Part shown: positions 1-9,733 of the stretch, in pieces | Layout: each line of letters begins with the position of its first letter | Position numbering within the stretch: position 1 is the stretch's first letter | Assembly (NCBI RefSeq): GCF_022341425.1 | Contig: NZ_JABFUC010000002.1 | Location: 1-64,000 of the forward strand | Direction: 5' to 3' | DNA from: Billgrantia campisalis | Lineage (GTDB): Bacteria > Pseudomonadota > Gammaproteobacteria > Pseudomonadales > Halomonadaceae | DNA length: 64,000 nucleotides | Notes under the pieces: model-generated | What the model saw: the letters and a program-made list of their open reading frames with translations, nothing else | What the model was told of the DNA's origin: nothing | Databases searched by the model: none | Position numbers and translations under genes: made by a program

Positions 1-233
1 CACATAGCCCCATCGCCCAGCGGCGCATGGCACTCTACCGCGGGGTGGTGTCGCTGCCCTTCGACACCAGCGAGATGGCCCCCACCGAGCTCAACGCCCG
101 CGCCCTGGCCCTGCTGGTGGAACAGGGGGTGGCCGAGCCGGGGGATCACGTGATTCTCACCCGTGGGGATCACATGAACGCCCACGGCGGCACCAACACC
201 CTGAAGATCCTCGAGGTGACAGACCATGACTGA
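1..233 (+). CDS. pyk: Pyruvate kinase, C-terminal fragment (cut by window edge)
   Basis: The reading frame is open from base 3, so the gene starts upstream of the window; about 76 residues are visible. They match the C-terminal regulatory domain of pyruvate kinase: a segment with RGVVSLPFD, an LVEQGVAEPGDHVILTRGD strand-turn and a closing GGTNTLKILEV, the usual pyruvate kinase ending. The enzyme converts phosphoenolpyruvate and ADP to pyruvate and ATP in glycolysis. Its stop overlaps the mgsA start, which suggests co-translation and pairs two enzymes at the lower end of glycolysis. The catalytic barrel lies outside the window, so the PykA or PykF subtype cannot be assigned. Confidence 0.88.
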   Translation, partial: HSPIAQRRMALYRGVVSLPFDTSEMAPTELNARALALLVEQGVAEPGDHVILTRGDHMNAHGGTNTLKILEVTDHD

Positions 234-705
234 ACCACGCCCGCCGCGGACGGTGCAGCGCACCCTGCCGGCCCGCAAACGCATCGCGCTGATCGCCCAC
301 GACGGCAAGAAGGAGGAGCTGCTGGAGTGGGCCGGACGCTGGCGCGAGACCCTCGCCAGCCACGAGCTGATCGGCACCGGCACGACCGCCGGCCGGGTGG
401 CGAAAACCCTGACGCTGCAGGTCGAAGGCCTGCTCAGCGGGCCGCTGGGCGGCGACCAGCAGATCGGCGCGCGGATCGCCGAGCAGCAGCTCGACCTGCT
501 GATCTTCTTCTGGGACCCCTTCGCGCCCCAGCCCCACGACCCCGACGTCAAGGCGCTGCTGCGTCTTGCCGCGCTGTGGAACGTGCCGGTGGCCTGCAAC
601 GCCGCCAGTGCCGACTTCCTGCTCAGCTCTCCCTGGCTGGCAGAGGCCTACACGATGACCATCCCCGACGCCGGCGCCTGGGTCAGCGCCCGCTCGAGCG
701 ACTGA
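226..705 (+). CDS. mgsA: Methylglyoxal synthase
   Basis: A 159-residue protein of normal family length. Methylglyoxal synthase converts dihydroxyacetone phosphate to methylglyoxal and phosphate, a bypass used under phosphate limitation or sugar-phosphate stress. Visible family motifs are RIALIAHDGKK at the N-terminus, the phosphate-binding GTGTTAG segment, the GPLGGDQQIGARI loop with the catalytic Asp, and IFFWDPF with NVPVACNAASADFL. The ATG lies eight bases before the end of the pyruvate kinase frame, so the two genes overlap and are probably one transcript. Substrate and product sit beside the pyruvate kinase branch, which fits the linkage. Confidence 0.93.
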   Translation: MTEPRPPRTVQRTLPARKRIALIAHDGKKEELLEWAGRWRETLASHELIGTGTTAGRVAKTLTLQVEGLLSGPLGGDQQIGARIAEQQLDLLIFFWDPFAPQPHDPDVKALLRLAALWNVPVACNAASADFLLSSPWLAEAYTMTIPDAGAWVSARSSD

Positions 706-1021
706 TACTTTCCCAGCCCCTCCAAGCCGGGCCCTGGCGCCCGGCCCGCCGCCTGGCCACCTGCCCGCCGCCCGCTCCTGCCAACCAAAAAAAACCACCC
801 GGGAAGCGGGTGGCAAGTGTCGAGGGTACTGCTTGGGGATTCATGCCAAGGGGATGGCACACCCACAATATGACACAGACTCGACTATCTGTACAATGAT
901 TGCATAGACAATCTCGACGGCGGCTCGCCCCGACGGTTCGTTGCCCTGCGGCAAAGTCCGTATCATCAGCCGTTGACGCACCGGCGCTTCCCGCCCACAC
1001 GCACGAGAAGGAGGTCACTGC
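706..1021. other. Intergenic region with a leftward intrinsic terminator
   Basis: 316 bases without a protein gene between mgsA and the MscS-type channel. It holds a terminator pointing left at 787-813 and the candidate minus-strand small RNA that would end there. The right end carries the Shine-Dalgarno AAGGAGG at 1008-1014 for the channel gene. No obvious rightward terminator follows mgsA. Confidence 0.7.
787..885 (-). ncRNA. Candidate intergenic small RNA with intrinsic terminator
   Basis: On the minus strand a 7-bp stem (CCACCCG, loop CTTCC, CGGGTGG, at 795-813) is followed by eight T residues (787-794), a textbook rho-independent terminator. No minus-strand gene feeds it: the neighbours at 226-705 and 1022-3337 are both on the plus strand. 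Upstream in the same direction is a second hairpin with TGCCA/TGGCA arms and a C-rich loop at 844-859. Weak promoter-like boxes (TTGTCT, then GATAGT 16 bases on) lie near 884-911. Together these suggest a short RNA of roughly 90-100 nt with C-rich single-stranded loops. The 5' end is a guess. It could instead be a terminator shielding mgsA from antisense transcription. Confidence 0.4.
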
Positions 1022-3337
1022 GTGATCACCACACGACGACTCCCCTGGCTCATCGGCTGGCTGCTGCTGGCCCTGCTGGTCACCGCACCGGCCATGGCAC
1101 AGCCCGCCGACCCCGGTAATGGCCCGGCGTACTCGACCCTGGCCGACCTGCTCGAGGACGAGACGGCCCGCCAGCAGCTGATCGACCAGCTGCGACACCA
1201 GGCCGGCGAGCCTCCGCCCCCGGCGGTCGAGGCGCCCCCCAGGGCCGAAGAGGTATCGCTGCCCAGACAGCTGGCCGAACTGACCAGCCGCGTGGTCAGC
1301 GATATCGGCGGTGAGCTGCAGCACCTGGCCGGCATCGTCATGGGCATCTTCAGCCCCGACGAGGATGCCCTGGCCTTCGACATGGCCGCCTTCACCACCG
1401 CGGCCATCAACCTGGGCCTGGTGATCCTTGCCACCTTCCTGCTCTTCGTCGGCTTCCGCCGCCTGGCCAGGCCGCTGTTCACCCGCATCAGCGGCTGGTC
1501 GCTGCACGGCGACGGCCTCACCCCGGTGCTGCGCCTGGTGCTGTGCGTGGCGCTGGCGGCGGTGATCGACGTGCTGATCGTGGCGCTGGCCTATGTGGGC
1601 GGCAACCTGATCGCCACCTTCGCCGTGGGCGAGACCGGCGAGCTCTCCACCCGCGCCTCGCTGTTCCTCAATGCCTTCCTGGTCATCGAGCTGCTCAAGG
1701 CGGCGGTGCGCATGCTGTTCTCCTCGCGCTACGAGGGGCTGCGCCTGCTGCCGATTTCGGCCGCCGAGGCCTCCTACTGGAACCGCTGGCTGGCCCGCCT
1801 GATCGGCCTGGTGGGCTACGGCCTGATGGTGGTGGTGCCGCTGACCAACTTCTACGTGTCGCCGGCGCTGGGCCAGGGGGTCGGCACCCTGATCATGTTC
1901 GGCGCCTTCTTCTATGCGGTCACCGTGGTGCTCAAGAACCGCTCCCGCATCCGCGACAACATCAATCAGCTGGCGGCCCGCACCAGCTTCACCGCCACCC
2001 GGGTGACGCTGCAGCTGTTCGCCCGCACCTGGCACCTGTTCGCGCTGGTCTACTTCCTGATGGTCCTGGTGCTGACCCTGACCCGGCCGGCGGACGCCCT
2101 GCCCTTCGTGCTCACCGCCACGCTCAAGACCCTGGTGGCGGTGGTGGCCGGCATCCTGGCGTCGACCCTGTTGACCCAGACCATCGGCCGGCGGATCCGC
2201 TTGAGCGACGACCTGCGCCACAAGCTGCCGCTGCTCGAGCCGCGCCTCAACGCCTATGTGCCCAACATGCTGCGCGCCCTGCGCACCCTGATCCTGATCG
2301 CCGTGGCCATGCTGGTGCTGGACGCCTGGGGGGCCTTCGACCTGGCCGGCTGGTACGCCTCCGAGCCGGGCCGTGGGCTGATCGCCAAGCTGGCCGGCGT
2401 GGCCATCATCCTGGTGATCGCCATCGGGGTGTGGATTGGGCTCGCCAGCCTGATCGAGCACAAGCTCAACCCCGAGACCGGCACCGGCGAGCCCTCGGCG
2501 CGGGCCAAGACGCTGCTGACCCTGTTCCGCAACGCCCTGGCCATCGCCGTGGTGACCATCACCACCATGATCGTGCTGGCCGAGATCGGCATCAATATCG
2601 GGCCGCTGATCGCCGGTGCCGGTGTGCTGGGTCTGGCCATCGGTTTCGGCGCCCAGAAGCTGGTCCAGGACATCATCACCGGGATCTTCATTCAGGTGGA
2701 GAACGCCATGAACACCGGCGACGTGGTCACCGTGGGTGGGGTCACCGGGGTCGCCGAACGGCTGAGCATCCGCTCGGTGGGCATCCGCGACCTCAACGGC
2801 ACCTACCACATCGTGCCCTTCTCCAGCGTCGACACCGTCTCCAACTACATGCGCGAGTTCGGCTACCACGTGGGCGAGTACGGCATCGCCTACCGCGAGA
2901 GCATCGACGAGGCGATCGTCGCCCTGCGCGAGGCCTTCGATGAACTGGCGGCCAGCGACGACCACAAGATGAACATCCTCGCCCCGCTGGAGGTGGCAGG
3001 GGTCATCGCCCTGGCCGACAGCTCGGTGAACATCCGGGTGCGCATCAAGACCGTGCCGGGCATGCAGTGGGCCGTGGGCCGTGCCTACAACCGCCTGGTC
3101 AAGCTGCACTTCGACGCCAAGGGCATCGAGATCCCCTTCCCCCACACCACCCTCTACTTCGGCGTGGGCAAGGAGGCCGAGGCGCCGCCCGCCAATCTGC
3201 GGGTCATGCAGCAGGACTTCGATATCGACGGGCGCCCCGGCGGCCAGCCGCGCTCCGGCGGGCAGAGCCGCACCGCCGAGGACGACCCTCGCTCGAAACC
3301 CAACCCCGAGTTCAAGGGCGACTACGACGAGGACTGA
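1022..3337 (+). CDS. Large MscS-family mechanosensitive channel (YbiO-like)
   Basis: 771 residues, about the size of E. coli YbiO and far longer than MscS. A signal peptide (ending near AMAQP) precedes a periplasmic segment of roughly 80 residues, then about ten hydrophobic helices. The pore helix and beta domain show the MscS signature GLAIGFGAQKLVQD (near residue 545), followed by the soluble domain with DVVTVGG and a conserved FPHTTLYF near the C-terminus. Such channels release solutes on hypo-osmotic shock, apt for a halophile that stores ectoine. The start is GTG at 1022, supported by AAGGAGG seven bases upstream. The C-terminal tail is short, polar and probably disordered. Confidence 0.88.
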   Translation: MITTRRLPWLIGWLLLALLVTAPAMAQPADPGNGPAYSTLADLLEDETARQQLIDQLRHQAGEPPPPAVEAPPRAEEVSLPRQLAELTSRVVSDIGGELQHLAGIVMGIFSPDEDALAFDMAAFTTAAINLGLVILATFLLFVGFRRLARPLFTRISGWSLHGDGLTPVLRLVLCVALAAVIDVLIVALAYVGGNLIATFAVGETGELSTRASLFLNAFLVIELLKAAVRMLFSSRYEGLRLLPISAAEASYWNRWLARLIGLVGYGLMVVVPLTNFYVSPALGQGVGTLIMFGAFFYAVTVVLKNRSRIRDNINQLAARTSFTATRVTLQLFARTWHLFALVYFLMVLVLTLTRPADALPFVLTATLKTLVAVVAGILASTLLTQTIGRRIRLSDDLRHKLPLLEPRLNAYVPNMLRALRTLILIAVAMLVLDAWGAFDLAGWYASEPGRGLIAKLAGVAIILVIAIGVWIGLASLIEHKLNPETGTGEPSARAKTLLTLFRNALAIAVVTITTMIVLAEIGINIGPLIAGAGVLGLAIGFGAQKLVQDIITGIFIQVENAMNTGDVVTVGGVTGVAERLSIRSVGIRDLNGTYHIVPFSSVDTVSNYMREFGYHVGEYGIAYRESIDEAIVALREAFDELAASDDHKMNILAPLEVAGVIALADSSVNIRVRIKTVPGMQWAVGRAYNRLVKLHFDAKGIEIPFPHTTLYFGVGKEAEAPPANLRVMQQDFDIDGRPGGQPRSGGQSRTAEDDPRSKPNPEFKGDYDED

Positions 3338-3379
3338 CCCGCCGGACACCGGCCGCGGCCGGTCTCTCCCGGCCACGCA

Positions 3380-3411
3380 AAAGGGGCGCCGTAGCGCCCC
3401 TTTCGTTTTTT
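3380..3411. terminator. Intrinsic terminator between convergent mscS-type gene and hemY
   Basis: A 10-bp stem (AAAGGGGCGC, loop CGTA, GCGCCCCTTT) followed by six T residues on the plus strand. The A residues on the left arm let it work for the convergent hemY transcript too. Confidence 0.85.
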
Positions 3412-3459
3412 GCTGGCCAAGCATTTCGCTGACCCAGCTTTCACCGGCCAAGCCGCGGG

Positions 3460-4713
3460 TCAGCTCGCCTTCTTCTTCCCGGCCAGCGCGGTGGCCGCCT
3501 GGTCGTCGGGCTGAGGCAGCGAGGGCAGCGACTTGTCGAGCAGCTCGACGCTCTGGCGATAGTAGAGCTGGCTCTTGTTGTGCTCGCCGAGGTTGGCGAA
3601 CAGCCGCGCCAGCTCGGCACACACCACGCCGCTGGGACGCTGACGCTGGCTCGCCTCGAAGTACTCCTGGGCCTTGCCCCAGTAGGCGTTGCGCAGCGCC
3701 AGGCGGCCCAGGGTCAACAGCAGGTCCGGGTCGTTGGGCCGCTCCTGCAGCCACTTCTCGGCATGCACCAGCTGCCGCGCCGGGTCCACGTTGAGCAACC
3801 CGTAGCGCAGCACCAGGCGGCTGTCCCAGTGCTCCTTGAGGGAGTGGCGCAGCAGCCGCTCGGCGATGCCCTCCTCGTTGCCGCGCACCAGCGCCTCGGC
3901 GTAGAGCACCACCAGCTCGACGTCGCTGCGCAGCGCATCGGGCATGTCGGCCCACAGGCTGCGCACCCGCTCCACGTTGCTCGGATCGCGGGCCTCCTTG
4001 GAGAGCAGCGCCTGGTAGGCGCGACGCTCCAGCTGATGGCGCTCCTCTGGCGAGATCAGCTGGCGGGCGGCGAGCCGCGGCATCAGCCGGCGCAGGCCGT
4101 CCCAATCGCTGACGCTGAGGTAGGCCTGCTTGAGCTGCTTGAGCACCTGGGGGTGGTTGGGCAGCTGGCGATCCAGGCGGGTGAGGGCGGCCAGTGCCTC
4201 CTCGTACTGCTGGCGATCCAGCATCAGCTGGGCCTGCATCAGGCCGACGGCGATATCCGCGCCATCGGTGCTGAGATGCGCCTTCTTGAGCAGGGTGTCG
4301 GCCTGGTCATAGCGGCCCTGGTAGTGCGCCGCGAGTGCCGCCGAGAGGTAGTTGACCAGCGGCGTGCCGGAGTCGTCGGCCGACTTGACCAGCGACTTTT
4401 CGGCGTGCTTCCAGCGCCCTTCGGCCAGCGCCACCAGGCCGCGCACGGTGCGCTTCATGGCGTTGCGGTGGCGGGTGCGGCTGTTCCATACCTTGAGGCG
4501 GCTGACCGGCCGGTTCAGGCGCATCAGCACGCGCAGGGCGAAGTGCAGCACCAGGAAGGCCGCCAGCAGCAGCACCAGGCCGAACCAGAAGGAGGTCTGG
4601 TAGGAGGTCTCGCCCACTCGGACCAGCCAGTAGCCGGGCACCGAGACCATCAGCTGGCCGAAGAAGGCGCCCAGCGCCAGCCCCAGGACAACGATCAGTA
4701 GCAGCTTTCTCAT
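3460..4713 (-). CDS. hemY: HemY, heme-biosynthesis-associated TPR membrane protein
   Basis: 417 residues with two N-terminal membrane helices (first about 25 residues and about 40-65), then a periplasmic helical repeat domain with tetratricopeptide-like units (for example ALAEGRWKHAEKSLVKSA and RYDQADTLLKKAH). This is the proteobacterial HemY of the hemCDXY cluster. It is unrelated to the Bacillus protoporphyrinogen oxidase of the same name, and its biochemical role is still uncertain. The start overlaps the hemX stop by four bases, so it is the last gene of a tightly coupled operon. The C-terminus is Lys-rich. Confidence 0.92.
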   Translation of the reverse strand: MRKLLLIVVLGLALGAFFGQLMVSVPGYWLVRVGETSYQTSFWFGLVLLLAAFLVLHFALRVLMRLNRPVSRLKVWNSRTRHRNAMKRTVRGLVALAEGRWKHAEKSLVKSADDSGTPLVNYLSAALAAHYQGRYDQADTLLKKAHLSTDGADIAVGLMQAQLMLDRQQYEEALAALTRLDRQLPNHPQVLKQLKQAYLSVSDWDGLRRLMPRLAARQLISPEERHQLERRAYQALLSKEARDPSNVERVRSLWADMPDALRSDVELVVLYAEALVRGNEEGIAERLLRHSLKEHWDSRLVLRYGLLNVDPARQLVHAEKWLQERPNDPDLLLTLGRLALRNAYWGKAQEYFEASQRQRPSGVVCAELARLFANLGEHNKSQLYYRQSVELLDKSLPSLPQPDDQAATALAGKKKAS

Positions 4714-6311
4714 GCGTCATCTCCCTGTTCGCCACGCGAACCGAAACGACGTTCGATGAAGGTCGCCAGCGCCTGCTGGGAACCGCTGATGTCCGGCAAC
4801 TCGGGGCGAATGGTCTCGGCCTTGAGCGACTCCAGGCGAGCGATCACCGACTGCACCTCGTCGCGCTCGGTGTCGTAGTAGCCGTGGATCAGGGTCAGCG
4901 CCTTATCGAGGCTGGCCTCATAGAGGTCCTGCTCTTCCTTGAGCAGCGCCAGCTGCGCCTGCTCGAGCACCAGGCGGGCGCTCTGGCGCAGGTAGGACTC
5001 CTGCTCGGGAGAGATCAGCCCCTCCAGCGCCTCGTCGTGGTGGCGGATGACCACCAGATCCCGCAGTTCCTGGCCGAAGCGCGACAGCTGCTGCTGCCAG
5101 CCGCCGGCGGGCACTTCCTCGATACCCGAACGCGCCGGAATCTCCTCGAGTTCGCGGGACAGCGGCAGGGCCGCCAGCCGCTCCTGCTGGGCGTTCAGGG
5201 CCAGGTAGAGGCCGGTGCGGTCGACCTGGGGCACGCTCTCGAGAATCGCCAGCTCCGAGGCGATGGCGCGACGAATGGAGAGCAGCGCCGGGTTCTCGGC
5301 TTCGCTCAGGCGCGCATCGGCGGTGCGCAGCAGCGCCGCGGCACCCTCCACGTCGCGCTCCAGCTGCAGGCGCTGATTGGCCAGGCGCAACAGGTAGGCG
5401 GCCTCGGCGTGGAGCCATTCACGCTCGTCGGCCTGCTGCTCCCGGGAGAGCTCGTCGAGCACCTGGTCGAGGGCGGTGTCGACCTCGCCACGGTAGCTGG
5501 CGAACTCGCTCTGCATCGCCTCCAGCGCGGCGGCCATCTCGGCGTCGCGCTCGTCCTCGCCCGCCGCCAGGCGCTCCTCGAGTCGGCTCTCCAGCTCGCT
5601 GAGCGACGCGGCGGTGGCGGCATCGGCGGTGCGGGTCTCGAGCTCGGCCAGACGCTGCTGCTGGGCATCCAGTCGCTGCCAGGCCTGCAGCGCGAACATC
5701 CCCGCGGCGATGGCCAGGACGAGCACCAGCACCAGGGCCAGCCCGCCCATCTTGCCGCCGCCCTTGCCGCCACCTTTGCCGCTGCCGTGGGCGGCCGCTG
5801 CCGGGGGCGGTGTGCCCTGGCCGCCACCACTCGCGGCCGCCTTGGGCTTGTCGGGGGCCTGCTGCTTGGACGTGTCGGCCGGCGTCTCGCCCTTGGGCGT
5901 ATCGGACGATGCCTGCTTGGGCGTATCGGCCGCGGCCTTGTCACTAGCGGCCGGCTTGGCGCTCTCGGTGCCGCCGCTGGCCGGCGGTTTTTCGGACGCC
6001 GCCGGCTGGCTCTCCCCCGGCTTGCCGGCTACCGGCTTGTTTTCGGACCCGGCCGGCTTGCCCTCTGTCGGCTTAGCGTCGTCTGGCTTGGCCGCAGCCG
6101 CTGTCTCACTGGTCGATCCCGAAGGGGTCGGCGGGGCGCTCTGCGGCTTGTCACCGCCGCCCTGCTGCGACGATTTGCCGCGCTGGCGAGAGCGATTTTT
6201 GCCCGAGCCGGCACCACTTTTGTCCGCTGCAGAGGCCTCTCGCCCCTTGCCGCCCTGTGACTCGCCGGATGGCACCTTCTGTTCATCCTGCTCGTTTGTT
6301 TGTTTGCTCAT
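4710..6311 (-). CDS. hemX: HemX, membrane-anchored uroporphyrinogen-III C-methyltransferase-like protein
   Basis: 533 residues. Roughly the first 185 are a low-complexity Lys/Pro/Ala/Ser stretch ending in a Gly/Lys run, followed by one membrane helix (about 190-210) and a long coiled-coil-like domain (LAELETRTADAATAASLSELE and on). This is the usual HemX architecture with an unusually long cytoplasmic tail. HemX is often annotated as a methyltransferase because of its operon, but no SAM-binding motifs are visible; it is more likely a scaffold in tetrapyrrole synthesis. It lies six bases downstream of hemD and overlaps hemY. Confidence 0.9.
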   Translation of the reverse strand: MSKQTNEQDEQKVPSGESQGGKGREASAADKSGAGSGKNRSRQRGKSSQQGGGDKPQSAPPTPSGSTSETAAAAKPDDAKPTEGKPAGSENKPVAGKPGESQPAASEKPPASGGTESAKPAASDKAAADTPKQASSDTPKGETPADTSKQQAPDKPKAAASGGGQGTPPPAAAAHGSGKGGGKGGGKMGGLALVLVLVLAIAAGMFALQAWQRLDAQQQRLAELETRTADAATAASLSELESRLEERLAAGEDERDAEMAAALEAMQSEFASYRGEVDTALDQVLDELSREQQADEREWLHAEAAYLLRLANQRLQLERDVEGAAALLRTADARLSEAENPALLSIRRAIASELAILESVPQVDRTGLYLALNAQQERLAALPLSRELEEIPARSGIEEVPAGGWQQQLSRFGQELRDLVVIRHHDEALEGLISPEQESYLRQSARLVLEQAQLALLKEEQDLYEASLDKALTLIHGYYDTERDEVQSVIARLESLKAETIRPELPDISGSQQALATFIERRFGSRGEQGDDA

Positions 6312-6317
6312 CTGTCG

Positions 6318-7115
6318 CTAGCCCTTTTCGAGATCGTCGTGATCGACATCGGCATCCACGGAGGCGCAGGCCTCCGCCACCGCCTCGGCCAGTGCGGCCG
6401 GCGTGGCACCCGGTGCCACCACGCGTGTGCGAAACCCCAAGTCGTAGGCCAGTGTAGCCAAACGGCGACTGGACACGATTAGCGGTTGGTTCAAGGTGGT
6501 CTCGGTACTCCATCTTGCCAGATGTTCCAGCAATTCTCCGCTGCTGACCACCAGGGCACGGAAATCGCCATCGGCGAGACGGGACTGCATGACGGGAGAG
6601 GGCGCCTCCAGGCGGCGCCGGTAGGTTGCCAGGCGCGTGACCCGGGCGCCGCGTTCAGCGAGGGTATCGGCCAGCAGGGGGCGCCCGCCTTCGCCGGCCA
6701 CCAGCAGCACGCGCTGACCTTCGAGGGAGCGCAGCGAGCCAAGCATAAGCAGCGCCTCGCTGGTGTCCTCGCCGGCCCGAGCCGGTGGCACATGCACGCG
6801 CACGCCCAGCCGGGCGTGCAGCGTCTCGGCGGTGGCCGCTCCCACGGCGTACCAGTCGATGCCCACCGGCAGCTGCGGCCAGTAGCGATCCAGGGCGTCG
6901 TGCAGGCACTCGGCGGCGAAGGGGCTGACCACCACCACCTTGTGGAAGTGATCGAAGTCGAGCCAGGCGGCCCGTAGCACCGGGGACTCGGGCAGCGGCT
7001 CCAGGGTCATGACCTCGAGCCGGGCCACCGGGAAACCGGCGGCCTCGATGGCATCGGCCAGGGCCCGGGCACGCTCACCGGGGCGGCAGATCAGGACCGG
7101 CGATGACGCGGGCAT
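6318..7115 (-). CDS. hemD: Uroporphyrinogen-III synthase
   Basis: 265 residues, normal length. HemD closes and inverts ring D of hydroxymethylbilane to give uroporphyrinogen III. The sequence is poorly conserved across the family, but the pattern fits: an N-terminal VLICRPGERARALADAIEAAGF, a middle DWYAVGAATAETL segment (the conserved Val-Gly-x-x-Thr region) and a late VVSSGELLEHLARW. The gene overlaps the end of hemC by one base (TGATG), which indicates translational coupling. Position between hemC and hemX confirms the call. Confidence 0.93.
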   Translation of the reverse strand: MPASSPVLICRPGERARALADAIEAAGFPVARLEVMTLEPLPESPVLRAAWLDFDHFHKVVVVSPFAAECLHDALDRYWPQLPVGIDWYAVGAATAETLHARLGVRVHVPPARAGEDTSEALLMLGSLRSLEGQRVLLVAGEGGRPLLADTLAERGARVTRLATYRRRLEAPSPVMQSRLADGDFRALVVSSGELLEHLARWSTETTLNQPLIVSSRRLATLAYDLGFRTRVVAPGATPAALAEAVAEACASVDADVDHDDLEKG

Positions 7116-8059
7116 CAGCCGGCGCCGTAGACCTGCGCGAGGATCTCGCCGGCGCCCTGCTCCAGCAGCTCCTCGGCCACGCGAATGCCCAGCGCCTCCG
7201 GCTCATGGATGGAGCCGCGGCCCTCGGCGCGCAGCACCTCGGTGCCCTCCGGGTTGCCCACCAGCGCCCGCAGCCACAGGGTCTGGCCGTCGTTCTCGAA
7301 GCTGGCATAGCCGCCGATCGGTACCTGGCAGCCGCCCTCGAGACGGGTGTTCATGGCCCGCTCGGCACGCACCCGGGTCGCCGTGGTCGTATCATCCAGC
7401 GGCGCCAGCAGGGCCACCAGATCGGGGTCGTGGATGCGACACTCGATGCCCAGCGCCCCCTGGCCGCAGGCCGGCAGGCACACCTCGGGGGGCAGTTCCA
7501 TGGCGATCCGATCCTCGAGGCCCAGCCGCTTGAGGCCCGAGGTGGCCAGCAGGATGGCGTCGAACTCGCCGGCATCCAGCTTGCCCAGGCGCGTCTGGAC
7601 GTTGCCGCGCAGGCTGAGCACCTCCAGGTCGGGGCGCGCCTCGCGCATCTGCAGCCCGCGGCGCAGGCTGGAGGTGCCGATGCGCGCGCCCTCCGGCAGC
7701 TCGTCCAGCGAGGCGTAGTGGTTGGAGACGAAGGCGTCGGTGGGCTCGGCGCCGGCCAGGATCACCGACAGCCCGAGCCCCTCGGGAAAGTGCATGGGCA
7801 CGTCCTTCATGGAGTGCACGGCGATGTCGGCGCGGCCGTCGAGGATCGCCTCTTCCAGCTCCTTGACGAACAGCCCCTTGCCGCCGACCTTGGCCAGAGG
7901 GGTGTCGAGGATCTTGTCGCCACGGGTGGACATCGCCACCAGCTCCACCTCCAGCCCCGGGTGCTGGGCCATGAGCAGGTCACGGACATGTTCGGCCTGC
8001 CACATGGCCAGTTGACTCTTGCGGGTGGCAATACGCAGCGTACTGATGGATCGCACGTG
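7115..8059 (-). CDS. hemC: Porphobilinogen deaminase (hydroxymethylbilane synthase)
   Basis: Joins four porphobilinogen units into hydroxymethylbilane. The family motifs are clear: [18 protein letters not shown] at the start, the Arg-rich [14 protein letters not shown] and [15 protein letters not shown], and the cofactor cysteine in [13 protein letters not shown] chose the GTG at 8059 because GGGGAG sits six bases upstream and the resulting 314 residues equal the family length. An in-frame ATG at 8077 and a farther one at 8122 would add a nonconserved tail. First gene of hemC-D-X-Y, divergent from argH. Confidence 0.93.
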   Translation of the reverse strand, partial: HVRSISTLRIATRKSQLAMWQAEHVRDLLMAQHPGLEVELVAMSTRGDKILDTPLAKVGGKGLFVKELEEAILDGRADIAVHSMKDVPMHFPEGLGLSVILAGAEPTDAFVSNHYASLDELPEGARIGTSSLRRGLQMREARPDLEVLSLRGNVQTRLGKLDAGEFDAILLATSGLKRLGLEDRIAMELPPEVCLPACGQGALGIECRIHDPDLVALLAPLDDTTTATRVRAERAMNTRLEGGCQVPIGGYASFENDGQTLWLRALVGNPEGTEVLRAEGRGSIHEPEALGIRVAEELLEQGAGEILAQVYGAG

Positions 8060-8227
8060 GTTCTCCCCATGCATGTTGGGCCCACCGGGGCCCGCTTGGC
8101 TGTTGGCGCCGCAAACGGTCACGGTCGCGGTCGATGAGGGCCATCATAAAGCACCGGAGGGGGCAGGAAAAACTCGCCCGCTTTTCCCCCGCGGCGCGCC
8201 AGCGGCGCCCTCGCCAGTCCCGTCGAC

Positions 8228-8240
8228 TCTGGTACACTGC
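8228..8240 (+). promoter_or_regulatory. Possible extended -10 promoter for argH
   Basis: TGGTACACT at 8230-8238 resembles an extended -10 box (TGn plus TACACT). No good -35 is visible at the usual distance. It lies about 75 bases before argH in the divergent hemC/argH spacer. Confidence 0.3.
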
Positions 8241-8314
8241 CAGACCAAGACCCGGTGGTGGCGCCGCGCCACCCATGAACGACGTAGCATAAACCATGCA
8301 GGATGCCCACGCCG

Positions 8315-9733
8315 ATGAGCCCTAGCCCTTCTAGCCCCAGCACCAACCAGTCCTGGGGCGGCCGTTTCAGCGAGCCCACCGACGCCTTCGTCGAGCGCTT
8401 CACCGCCTCGGTGAGTTTCGACCAGCGCCTAGCCCTCCAGGACATCCAGGGCTCCATCGCCCACGCCACCATGCTGGCCCGGGTCGGCGTGCTGACCGAC
8501 GAGGAGCGCGACGCCATCGTCGCCGGGCTCGGCGAGATCCGCACCGAGATCGAGACCGGCACCTTCCAGTGGTCGGTGGCGCTGGAAGACGTGCACATGA
8601 ACATCGAGGCGCGGCTCACCGACAAGATCGGCATCACCGGCAAGAAGCTGCACACCGGGCGCTCGCGCAACGATCAGGTGGCCACCGATATCCGCCTGTT
8701 CCTGCGCGACGAGATCGACGTGGTGGCAGCCGAGCTCACCCGGCTGCGCGAAGGGCTGATCGAACTGGCCGACCGCGAGGCCGACACCATCATGCCCGGC
8801 TTCACCCACCTGCAGACCGCCCAGCCGGTGACCTTCGGCCATCACCTGCTGGCCTGGCAGGAGATGCTGGCCCGGGATCATGAGCGCCTGCTGGACTGCC
8901 GCAAGCGTGTCAACGTGCTGCCGCTGGGGGCCGCGGCCCTGGCCGGCACCACCTACCCCATCGATCGCCACGTCACCGCCGAGCTGCTGGGCTTCGAGCG
9001 CCCGGCCGAGAACTCGCTGGACGCCGTCAGCGATCGCGACTTCGCCATCGAATTCACCGCCTTCGCCAGCATCCTGCTGATGCACCTGTCGCGGATGAGC
9101 GAGGAACTGGTGCTGTGGACCAGCGCCCAGTTCGACTTCATCGACCTGCCCGACCGCTTCTGCACCGGCTCCTCGATCATGCCGCAGAAGAAGAACCCCG
9201 ACGTGCCCGAGCTGGTGCGCGGCAAGACCGGGCGCGTCTACGGCCACCTGATGGGCCTGCTGACGCTGATGAAGTCCCAGCCCCTGGCCTACAACAAGGA
9301 CAACCAGGAGGACAAGGAGCCGCTGTTCGACACCCTCGACACGGTGCGCGACTGCCTCAAGGCGTTCGCCGACATGGTGCCGGCCATCGAGGCCAAGCCG
9401 GAGAGCATGCGCGAGGCGGCCCGCCGCGGCTTCTCCACCGCCACCGATCTCGCCGACTACCTGGTGCGCAAGGGCGTGGCCTTCCGCGACGCCCACGAGA
9501 TCGTCGGCCAGTCGGTGGCTTTCGGCCTGCGCGAGGGCAAGGACCTCTCCGAGATGAGCCTCGACGAGCTGCGCCAGTTCTCCGACACCATCGAGGACGA
9601 CGTCTTCGCGGTGCTGACCCTGGAGGGCTCGGTGGCCGCCCGCAATCATATCGGCGGCACCGCCCCCGACCAGGTACGCGCCGCCGCCCAGCGCGCCCGC
9701 GAGGCCCTGGCGGCCCTGGGCCAGCCGGCATGA
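8315..9733 (+). CDS. argH: Argininosuccinate lyase
   Basis: Cleaves argininosuccinate to arginine and fumarate, the last step of arginine synthesis. Motifs include SWGGRF near the N-terminus, [33 protein letters not shown] and the superfamily signature [12 protein letters not shown]. The ATG at 8315 is chosen because AGGA lies about 11 bases upstream, giving 472 residues; an ATG at 8303 would add four residues but lacks a clear ribosome site. The small lipoprotein gene lptM overlaps its stop, so the genes to yigB may be one transcript. Confidence 0.95.
   Translation: MSPSPSSPSTNQSWGGRFSEPTDAFVERFTASVSFDQRLALQDIQGSIAHATMLARVGVLTDEERDAIVAGLGEIRTEIETGTFQWSVALEDVHMNIEARLTDKIGITGKKLHTGRSRNDQVATDIRLFLRDEIDVVAAELTRLREGLIELADREADTIMPGFTHLQTAQPVTFGHHLLAWQEMLARDHERLLDCRKRVNVLPLGAAALAGTTYPIDRHVTAELLGFERPAENSLDAVSDRDFAIEFTAFASILLMHLSRMSEELVLWTSAQFDFIDLPDRFCTGSSIMPQKKNPDVPELVRGKTGRVYGHLMGLLTLMKSQPLAYNKDNQEDKEPLFDTLDTVRDCLKAFADMVPAIEAKPESMREAARRGFSTATDLADYLVRKGVAFRDAHEIVGQSVAFGLREGKDLSEMSLDELRQFSDTIEDDVFAVLTLEGSVAARNHIGGTAPDQVRAAAQRAREALAALGQPA

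Noticed and set aside
683..4105. An open minus-strand frame of 1140 codons opposite the MscS-type gene
   Set aside because: It is a shadow of the channel gene and hemY in GC-rich DNA: low-complexity His/Gln/Gly composition, no ribosome site and no family motifs.
3460..6311. hemY as protoporphyrinogen oxidase and hemX as methyltransferase
   Set aside because: The sequences match the proteobacterial TPR and membrane scaffold proteins, not the enzymes sharing those names.
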